Shown here one piece after another: positions 41,979 to 48,773 of a stretch of 64,000 bases of DNA; the stretch's first letter is position 1; each line of letters starts with the position of its first letter. The notes beneath the pieces are model-generated. The model saw only the letters and a list, made by a program, of their open reading frames with translations, made no database searches and had not been told where the DNA came from. The position numbers and the translations under genes are program-made. Origin of the DNA: Contendibacter sp031732755 (GTDB lineage Bacteria; Pseudomonadota; Gammaproteobacteria; Competibacterales; Competibacteraceae); assembly GCA_031732755.1 (NCBI GenBank), contig JAVMKI010000079.1, positions 1-64,000 on the forward strand. The letters run 5' to 3'.

Positions 41979-43433
41979 ATGACCGAACAGAGCATTCGGC
42001 TGCTGGTATTCGCCGTCCGACGCCGGGTTGTGCTGAAGTATCTCGGCGTGCTGTTGCTATCGATGGCGCCAATGGCGGCCGTGCCGGTTCTGGTCGCGCT
42101 TCAGTGCGATGCTTACGAGAGTGCGAGCCGCTTTGCCTTGGTCGCGCTGCTGCTACTGGCTGGCGGAGGCGGGCTGGCGCGCATCGCCGCGCCCCAGAAA
42201 ATTCAGATCAACGAAGCGCTGGCGGTGACGGCACTGGCTTTTCTGGTCGCGGCGGCTTCGATGGCCTGGCCTCTGATGGCGGAAGGGGTGGCCCCGCTGG
42301 ACGCTCTGTTCGAGTCGACCTCCGGCGTGACCACCACCGGCTTGTCGACCCTGGCGACCGTCGAAGGGCATGGCCCCGTCTTTCTGTTCGCCCGGGCCTG
42401 GTTGCAGTGGTATGGGGGGCTGGTCATCACGGTATTGGCGCTCGCCTTCATTCTGGCGCCGGGCGCGGCCACCCGGCGGCTGGCGGGCGCCGAAACCGAG
42501 GCTTCGGAACTGGTGACCGGCACCCGCTGGCGCGCTCGGCAGGTGCTGGCGGTGTACGTCGCGCTGACCGTCGCCGGCGTGATCTTGCTCTGGCTGACCG
42601 GGGCAACGCCGTTCGATGCCTTGATTCACACCCTGGCGGCGGTATCCACCGGTGGCTTTGCCGGTTACGACCGTCTGGATGGTCTGGGCTCCTGGCCCAG
42701 CCTTGCGGTGTTGACTCTCGTCATGCTGTTCGGCGCGACCTCTTTTTCGCTGCAGTATCGTGCTTGGAGCGCCGGGCCGCGCCTGCTGTGGACCGATCCG
42801 GAGGTGCGAGCCCTGTGGCTCGGCTGTCTGATTACCTTCGCGGCCCTGGCCGCCTGTTTCGCCTTTGCCGGACCGGTTCGGTTGGCGGACGCCGCCTTTC
42901 TGGCGATTTCGGCCCAGACCACCACTGGCTTCGCCAACACCACGATGACCGAATTGCCGGTGGCGGCTCGGTTGGTGTTGATCGTCAGCATGGGCATCGG
43001 CGGCGACATGGGCTCGACCGCCGGCGGCGTTAAGGTGCTACGCTGGCTGATCCTGATTCGGTTGCTGCAACTGCTGTTCGCCCGCACCGCCGCGCCGCGC
43101 CACGCCGTCATCGAGCCGTATGTCGCGGGTCGCCGGCTCAGCGGCGTGGAACTGGAGGCGGCGATCGGCATCGTGATCGCCTATGCGTTGGCGGCGCTGC
43201 TGTCCTGGTTGCCGTTTCTGCTGTATGGCGTCGATCCGCTGGCCGCCCTGTTCGAAGTCGTGTCCGCATTGTCGACCTGCGGCTTGAGCGCCGGGGTTGC
43301 GAGTCCCGACCTGCATCCGGTGCTGAAAATCGTACTGTGCGTGGATATGCTGATGGGGCGGGTCGAGGTGATGGCGCTCCTCGTCCTGGTTTACCCGCGA
43401 ACCTGGTGGGGCAGAACGGCGGAGGACGCATGA
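41979..43433 (+). CDS. trkH: TrkH-type potassium uptake membrane subunit
   Basis: A 484-residue potassium transporter subunit with about ten spans. The four selectivity-filter-like loops are visible: STSGVTTTGLS (~110), AAVSTGGFAGY (~220), SAQTTTGFANT (~310) and SALSTCGLSAG (~430). It takes up K+ with the cytoplasmic TrkA partner encoded next. GAAGA precedes the ATG and the TGA overlaps the ATG of trkA. No third gene of the system is seen. Confidence 0.92.
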   Translation: MTEQSIRLLVFAVRRRVVLKYLGVLLLSMAPMAAVPVLVALQCDAYESASRFALVALLLLAGGGGLARIAAPQKIQINEALAVTALAFLVAAASMAWPLMAEGVAPLDALFESTSGVTTTGLSTLATVEGHGPVFLFARAWLQWYGGLVITVLALAFILAPGAATRRLAGAETEASELVTGTRWRARQVLAVYVALTVAGVILLWLTGATPFDALIHTLAAVSTGGFAGYDRLDGLGSWPSLAVLTLVMLFGATSFSLQYRAWSAGPRLLWTDPEVRALWLGCLITFAALAACFAFAGPVRLADAAFLAISAQTTTGFANTTMTELPVAARLVLIVSMGIGGDMGSTAGGVKVLRWLILIRLLQLLFARTAAPRHAVIEPYVAGRRLSGVELEAAIGIVIAYALAALLSWLPFLLYGVDPLAALFEVVSALSTCGLSAGVASPDLHPVLKIVLCVDMLMGRVEVMALLVLVYPRTWWGRTAEDA

Positions 43434-44110
43434 GAATCGCGTTTGTAGGAGCGGGACTGACCACGGTTGGCGCGGCGGAAATTCTGATCCGCCGCCGGGC
43501 GGAAGTGGTGATCGTCGAACGGGACAAGGAGCGTATCGAGGCGCTGGCCGACACGCTCGATTGCGGTTTCATTCACGGCGACGGCTCGAAGCCGGCGGTG
43601 CTCAGGGAGATCGGACCCCAGCACACCGACGTGTTGTGCTGCGTGACCGACAATGATCAGTCCAATATCCTGGCCAGTTTGGTCGGGCGCTCGCTCGGGT
43701 TTCACCGGATTTTCACCAAGATCGACGATGCCGAATTCCAGCAGGTCTGTCTCGAACTGGGTTTGACCGATCTGATCATCCCGCACCGGCAGGCCGCGCG
43801 CGCGCTGGCCGACTTGGCATTCGGCGCGCTGCCCGAGGATTTCGCCGAGTTTTTCAAGTGCGGGGCGCGACTGTTTTCCTTCATCGTCCGCGAGGAGGAC
43901 GTGGGTTCTGTCGAGGAATTGTCGTTGCCGAAACGCTGCGCGGTCATCTGTGTGTACCGCCAGGATAAAATGATCCTGCCCCGGACGGATTTCGTGTTGA
44001 AGCTCAAGGACGAAGTGGTGGTGCTGGCGCATGAAGCCGGCTTGCCCGAACTGCGGGAGCGTTGGGCGTTGCCGCTCCCGCCCCCGGCGGCCGAGCCGGA
44101 CATGGGCTAG
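43430..44110 (+). CDS. trkA: TrkA-type potassium uptake regulatory protein
   Basis: A 226-residue RCK protein: an N-terminal Rossmann domain with VGAGLTTVGAAEIL (residues ~6-19) binds NAD(H), ADP or ATP, and a C-terminal TrkA-C-like domain ends the protein. It is about half the length of the two-domain E. coli TrkA and matches the single-RCK KtrA/TrkA forms. It gates TrkH from the cytoplasm. The ATG overlaps the trkH stop. Confidence 0.88.
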   Translation: MRIAFVGAGLTTVGAAEILIRRRAEVVIVERDKERIEALADTLDCGFIHGDGSKPAVLREIGPQHTDVLCCVTDNDQSNILASLVGRSLGFHRIFTKIDDAEFQQVCLELGLTDLIIPHRQAARALADLAFGALPEDFAEFFKCGARLFSFIVREEDVGSVEELSLPKRCAVICVYRQDKMILPRTDFVLKLKDEVVVLAHEAGLPELRERWALPLPPPAAEPDMG

Positions 44111-44547
44111 ATTTCGTCGCCCCACATGGCGGCATCCCGGCTGTTTACCGGGATGCCGCTGACGTCGCGTTTATCGACCAGCAGATAGAGCCAATTCTTG
44201 GCCGGCGATCCACTCGCGTCGTTGCCGCAGCGCAGAACCCGGTTGGTGGCCTTGTTGATGACGCCACCCCGGAATTGGGCCACGGCGGCGGCTTCCAGAT
44301 TGTGAAAGCTGTCCGAAACGATATTAATCTCTTCCTTGTGAATGGCGCACATCAGGGTGTACTCGGGCCGCTCGCGCTCATGTTCCCGTTGGCGCCGCTT
44401 CAGATCGTTGGTGATGCCGATGTAGAATTTGCTGCAATCGGCCTTGCTGGCGAATACGTTCAGCACCTCCCGCAAATGACCGATCACGGCGGCGTGGCTG
44501 GTGACGCTAGTCGGCATGCGGTAGTAATAAGTGAGTTTTAGCGCCAT
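44107..44547 (-). CDS. GIY-YIG-like nuclease-fold protein
   Basis: A 146-residue protein with a central FYIGITNDLKRRQREHE (residues ~41-57), the YIG strand and the helix with conserved arginines of the GIY-YIG nuclease fold. The initial GIY strand is not clear and the C-terminal acidic residue cannot be placed, so catalysis is uncertain. The ATG at 44547 has AAGGAGG. It is convergent with trkA, overlapping by four bases. Confidence 0.7.
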   Translation of the reverse strand: MALKLTYYYRMPTSVTSHAAVIGHLREVLNVFASKADCSKFYIGITNDLKRRQREHERERPEYTLMCAIHKEEINIVSDSFHNLEAAAVAQFRGGVINKATNRVLRCGNDASGSPAKNWLYLLVDKRDVSGIPVNSRDAAMWGDEI

Positions 44548-44690
44548 GAGCGGTTCCTCCTTCGCAGGCTGCGCAAAACGTGCGCCGTGGCGGCAGTCAT
44601 TCGGCTTGTCGATGGCAATAATATAGACAACGCCAAAGCGGGAATCCCACGCTCCGCCCGCTTGGGCGGCGGCCGGCGCACCGCTCGGAA

Positions 44691-44786
44691 TCCCAGTTCC
44701 CGGCGGATTTCAGGCGCATCGAAACCGAGCAATTCGCGCATCATGAACACGCGGGCGGTGTTTTCGGACAACTGCGTCGGACAGAT
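44691..44786 (-). pseudogene. ECF sigma-factor C-terminal remnant
   Basis: The minus-strand reading contains ICPTQLSENTARVFMMREL and GFDAPEIRRELG, matching region 4 of ECF sigma factors, where the normal text is ...LPENTARVF.MRE....ETDEICKELGI. It stops matching after ELG and runs into proline-rich sequence; no N-terminal sigma domain is present. It lies between the GIY-YIG gene and the VTT-flavoprotein gene and is a degraded fragment. Confidence 0.55.
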
Positions 44787-44833
44787 TTCAGACCGCGGTT
44801 TTGGCGTTTTGAGCCAGTCGGTTCCGCTTCGGG

Positions 44834-46987
44834 TCAGGATGGACCGCGCCGCCAGGCGTGGAAACGCTCCACCCAAGCCAACAGTTTTTCCGGCGCGTGG
44901 GCCTTCTTCCACACCCCGGCGGCGTATTTGTTGGCTTCCGCCAAGGTTGGGTAGATGTGGATGGTGCCAAGCATCTTGTTCAGGCCGATGCCGTGGCGCA
45001 TCGCCAGTACGTACTCGGCCAGCAGATCGCCGGCATGTTCGCCGACGATGGTGGCGCCCAGAATCCGATCCTTGCCCGGCGCGGTCAGCACCTTGACGAA
45101 ACCGTGAGCCTCGCCGTCGGCGATGGCGCGATCCAGGTCGTCGAGGCCGTACACCGTGACCTCGTGGGGAATGCCCTGAGCCTTGGCTTCCTGCTCGTTC
45201 AGGCCGACCCGGGCGACCTCGGGATCGACGAAGGTGGACCAGGGGATGACCGAGTAATCGGCCTTGAACTTTTTCAGCGGGTCGAACAGAGCGTTGACCG
45301 CCGCGTACCAGGCTTGATGGGCGGCGGTGTGGGTGAACTGGAACGGTCCGGCCACGTCGCCGGCGGCGTAGATAGTGGGGTAGAGCGTTTGCAGATATTC
45401 GTTGGTCTCCACCGTGCGGGCGGGCGTGGTGGGGATGCCGAGATCCTCCAGTCCGTAGCCGGCGGTGTTGGCCACCCGGCCGACCGCGACCAGCACCGCG
45501 TCGAAGGGGATACGCACGTCCTGGCCGTCGTGCTCGGCGATCAGCACCTTCTCGCCGTTGTCGCTTGCGAACCGCTTGGCCTTGTGATCGACGAGCACCT
45601 CGATGCCTTCCTCGCGGAAGCGCCGGCTCACCAGTTCCGAGACGTCCGGGTCTTCCCGGATCAGGATGCGCGGGGCCATTTCCACCTGGGTGACCTGGGC
45701 GCCAAGACGGGCGAAGGTCTGGGTCAGTTCCGAACCGATCGGCCCGCCGCCCAGCACCACCAGCCGCCGAGGCAGTTCGCGCAGTGCCCAGACAGTGTCC
45801 GAAGTGAGATAGCCGACCTGTTCCAGCCCCGGAATCGGCGGCGCGAACGGGCGGGCGCCGGCGGCGATGACGATGGCGCGGGCGCTCAGGGTCCGGGTTC
45901 CTTCCGCCGTGGCCACGGCCACCGTCCACGGCGAGGTGATCGTCGCCGCGCCTTCGATGACCTCCACGCCAAGACCGGTGTAGCGTTCCACCGAATCGTG
46001 CGGTTCGACCGCTTTGATCACCCGTTGCACCCGTTCCATCACCTCGGCGAAGTCGAACTCGGCCTCGGCCTTGCGGATGCCGAATTCCCGGGAGCGGCGC
46101 ATGTGGGACAGCAGCTTGGCCGAGCGGATCAGCGCCTTGGAGGGCACGCAGCCGGTGTTCAGGCAATCGCCGCCCATCTTGTGTTTTTCGATCAACGTCA
46201 CCTTGGCCTTGACCGCGGCGGCGATGTAGGCGGTGACCAGTCCGGCGCTGCCGGCGCCGATCACGATCAGGTTGCGGTCGAAGCGGGCCGGCTTTGGCCA
46301 CTTGGCGTAGACCCGCCGCGCCTGAACCGCCGCGACGATTTTCTTGGCCAGCAGCGGAAACACGCCAAGCAGCACGAAGGAAGCCAATAGGCCCGGCGAC
46401 AGAATGCCTCGTAGCGAATCGATGCGCGCCAGTTGGGTGCCGGCGTTCACATAGACCAGGGTGCCGGCCAACATGCCGATCTGGCTGACCCAGGCGAACG
46501 TCCCGACGCGGATGGGGGTGAGGCCCATGACCAGGTTGATGACGAAGAAGGGAAAGATCGGCACCAGCCGCAGGGTGAACAGATAGAAGCCGCCTTCCTT
46601 TTCCACCCCGGCGTTGATGGCTTTCAGCCGCGCGCCGAACCGGCCCTGCACCCAGTCGCGCAGCACGAAGCGCGCGGCGAGGAAGGCGAGGGTGGCGCCG
46701 AGGGTCGAGGCGAAGGAGACGAGGATCGTGCCCCACCACAGCCCGAAGATGGCGCCGGCGACCAGGGTCATGATCGCCGCGCCCGGCAGCGACAGGCCGG
46801 TCACCGCCACGTAGAGGGCGAAGAAGATCCCGGCGGTCAAGGCCGGTTGCGCCGCGCGGTAGGCGTCGATGGCGGCCTGTTGGGATTTGAAGAAGTCCAG
46901 GCTGAGGTAGCGGCCCAGATCGAGGGCGAAGAAGGCGCCGACCAGCAGGACAAGCGCCCCGATCAGCAATAACCTGCGTGAGTTCAT
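44834..46987 (-). CDS. VTT/DedA membrane domain fused to a flavoprotein disulfide reductase
   Basis: A 717-residue fusion. Residues ~1-220 form a VTT/DedA-like membrane domain (spans and AGAIFGLWWGTILVSFASTLGA). Residues ~235-700 are a pyridine nucleotide-disulfide oxidoreductase with FAD loop VIGAGSAGLVTAY, the redox pair GGDCLNTGCVPSKAL (~270-285, C-X4-C), NAD loop VLGGGPIGSELTQ and a C-terminal dimerisation domain with the active-site HIYPTLAEAN. It resembles mercuric-reductase-like enzymes but lacks an N-terminal metal domain. It may reduce a membrane-associated disulfide or quinone-type substrate. GGAG precedes the ATG. Confidence 0.9.
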   Translation of the reverse strand: MNSRRLLLIGALVLLVGAFFALDLGRYLSLDFFKSQQAAIDAYRAAQPALTAGIFFALYVAVTGLSLPGAAIMTLVAGAIFGLWWGTILVSFASTLGATLAFLAARFVLRDWVQGRFGARLKAINAGVEKEGGFYLFTLRLVPIFPFFVINLVMGLTPIRVGTFAWVSQIGMLAGTLVYVNAGTQLARIDSLRGILSPGLLASFVLLGVFPLLAKKIVAAVQARRVYAKWPKPARFDRNLIVIGAGSAGLVTAYIAAAVKAKVTLIEKHKMGGDCLNTGCVPSKALIRSAKLLSHMRRSREFGIRKAEAEFDFAEVMERVQRVIKAVEPHDSVERYTGLGVEVIEGAATITSPWTVAVATAEGTRTLSARAIVIAAGARPFAPPIPGLEQVGYLTSDTVWALRELPRRLVVLGGGPIGSELTQTFARLGAQVTQVEMAPRILIREDPDVSELVSRRFREEGIEVLVDHKAKRFASDNGEKVLIAEHDGQDVRIPFDAVLVAVGRVANTAGYGLEDLGIPTTPARTVETNEYLQTLYPTIYAAGDVAGPFQFTHTAAHQAWYAAVNALFDPLKKFKADYSVIPWSTFVDPEVARVGLNEQEAKAQGIPHEVTVYGLDDLDRAIADGEAHGFVKVLTAPGKDRILGATIVGEHAGDLLAEYVLAMRHGIGLNKMLGTIHIYPTLAEANKYAAGVWKKAHAPEKLLAWVERFHAWRRGPS

Positions 46988-47407
46988 GGATGTGGGCTCC
47001 GGCGCACGGGTTGCGGGCGATGGCTCGATGGAAGGAGTTTGCGGGTTTGGTCGGAGCGGAGGCCGAAAACTTACTACGGTAGCGGCAGCGTCTCAAGACG
47101 CTGATCGGACTAAGGCGGTGGCCGCATCGCGGCTACACGGAGTTGGGCCGCGAGCAACGGGGGCGTATTCCGGGCACGCGCAAGACAGCCCTGGTGGCCG
47201 AGCCGGTCGAGTCGGTCGAGCCCGACATGCCCGCGTGACGGTGAAATCCAATTCCATCGCGTCCCGAGGCACAACGAAAATCCATCTGTGCGACCGGAAG
47301 CGTCGTCTGCCACGTCCGGACGGTGACATCGAATCCGGGCAGTGGACACACTGCCCGGATTCTCGCGCTTGACTAACTGCTTACGTTTGTAGGGAAGCAA
47401 GAAGCAA
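46988..47407. other. Intergenic region before the secreted-protein genes
   Basis: About 420 bp without a convincing gene. It contains the terminator-like hairpin at 47331-47362 described separately. Remaining sequence is GC-rich without repeats of note. Confidence 0.5.
47331..47362 (-). terminator. Strong hairpin after the 393-aa secreted-protein gene
   Basis: GAATCCGGGCAGT (47331-47343) pairs perfectly with ACTGCCCGGATTC (47350-47362) over 13 bp around a six-base loop. It lies about 45 bases past the stop of the minus-strand gene. No T-run follows in either direction, so it may terminate weakly or protect the mRNA 3' end. Confidence 0.55.
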
Positions 47408-48589
47408 TCATTGGCTAGGGCTGATGATCCTAAGATTGGTTGCCGCTCCCAAGGGGGTGGGGGCACTGCCCGAGCTGCCAACAGTGATTGCGTGTCCCGT
47501 CGCATTCGGTACGCCAGATGAATCGACCACAAACAGATAGGCTGCTTGTCCCGCACTAAACTTCCCAAGATTTACCGTGATGCCAATGGATCCATCGCTC
47601 CAGGCAAATGGAATTTGTGGTTCGATAATTGTTGCATTCGCTAGGTTGGCGTTGTTTGCAAGGACCACTCTTGCCAGCGTGTGATCAAGATAAACATCCG
47701 AAAAATATCTCCAGTTATTGGGGTTTCCATATCCCCGAGCATATCCACCTATGGCCTCACTGCGAGATGTGCCAGCCCATGCGAATTCCGTGGGTCCGGC
47801 ATAATCGATTTTTTTCACGCCATTTTCGTAAAGCTTGATATATCCATTGTTTTGAGAAGTGTACTTCATCTCGTATTCAATCTTTATCCATGATCCAGCC
47901 ATCGGAGAGAGTCCACCTTCCCACCATGTATTATGTCCATTCATATCAGGGTTCATTAGCGGGTTCGATGTCCCCCACTGCCCTGCGCCTGTTTTACTAA
48001 GGCCAAATAAATTCGTATACCATGAATCATCCGTTATGTAAGGCGCCGCGCCTCTATCATAGTGGAATGTCTTGAAATTCTCGTCGGCGGGAGTACCCAG
48101 CCCGAAAACCCAATTATTATCGGCTCGATAGTAAAAACTAATATAGCTGTAAGCAGGGAAAGTGGAAATATTTCGGCTTTTCCAGAACAGAACATCGGGG
48201 CCTCCTCGCCCACCACAGCCTGTGTCGTAGCCATTTTCCCCATGTGCTCCGGCAATGTATCTGGAAACATTGGCATGAGGCAATCCAATGCCCCGAATCG
48301 GGGTTGTGTATCTTGTGAAATACGTGGAGTTCCCGCAGTCAGGCCACGCGCCGTCCCATTTCTCCAGCATGCTTGTCCCACTTGCATCGTCCCATACGAT
48401 TGGGGCGACATTTCCCTTACTGCCGAAGCCGCCACCGGATATTGTGGCTGTGGCTTTGTGCCCAAAGGTTCCCGAGACTTGAGAGATTGATGGGGCCGCA
48501 AGCGCGGGAGTAATAACGGTCATTGTAATTACTGAAGCAAGCGCCGGCCAAAATTTTCTGGATGAGAGAGAATTAATGTTGTAACTCAT
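47408..48589 (-). CDS. Secreted protein, IPT/TIG-like start, unknown function
   Basis: A 393-residue exported protein with signal peptide 1-31 (ITPALA). Residues ~33-60 (ISQVSGTFGHKATATISGGGFGS) resemble an IPT/TIG beta-sandwich strand. The rest is beta-rich, aromatic (W, Y) and shows no family I recognise, with a jelly-roll-like look (YIKLYENGVKKIDY). It may bind a polysaccharide outside the cell. GAGGTG precedes the ATG. It is downstream of, and in the same direction as, the LamG/PKD protein. Confidence 0.75.
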   Translation of the reverse strand: MSYNINSLSSRKFWPALASVITMTVITPALAAPSISQVSGTFGHKATATISGGGFGSKGNVAPIVWDDASGTSMLEKWDGAWPDCGNSTYFTRYTTPIRGIGLPHANVSRYIAGAHGENGYDTGCGGRGGPDVLFWKSRNISTFPAYSYISFYYRADNNWVFGLGTPADENFKTFHYDRGAAPYITDDSWYTNLFGLSKTGAGQWGTSNPLMNPDMNGHNTWWEGGLSPMAGSWIKIEYEMKYTSQNNGYIKLYENGVKKIDYAGPTEFAWAGTSRSEAIGGYARGYGNPNNWRYFSDVYLDHTLARVVLANNANLANATIIEPQIPFAWSDGSIGITVNLGKFSAGQAAYLFVVDSSGVPNATGHAITVGSSGSAPTPLGAATNLRIISPSQ

Positions 48590-48667
48590 GACACACCTCG
48601 AAATATTTTCTTTGAAAAAGATGCCAAGTAATTCTCAATTCCGGAGAGTTTTTCCCAGAATTAGTTA

Positions 48668-48719
48668 ATCCCCCAACTCTCCTTGGTCAAGGAGAGCGCC
48701 GCGCCAGCGGCAGGGGGAT
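48668..48719. repeat. Palindromic REP-like repeat, copy F
   Basis: ATCCCCC (48668-48674) pairs with GGGGGAT (48713-48719), and inside them CTCTCCTTG (48677-48685) pairs with CAAGGAGAG (48688-48696). The double-stem lies between the two secreted-protein genes and could act as an attenuator between them. Confidence 0.65.
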
Positions 48720-48773
48720 TTGATTGAGTTCGCGTTAGCATCTCCACAATTTAGAGAGGGTTGCTGTGGGTGG

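Noticed and set aside
44858..46390. A plus-strand frame opposite the VTT-reductase gene
   Set aside because: Shadow; no domain or start signal.
44538..47096. A very long minus-strand frame over the VTT-reductase gene
   Set aside because: It is arginine- and glycine-rich shadow sequence of the real gene at 44834-46987; only its last part is meaningful as a sigma-factor remnant.
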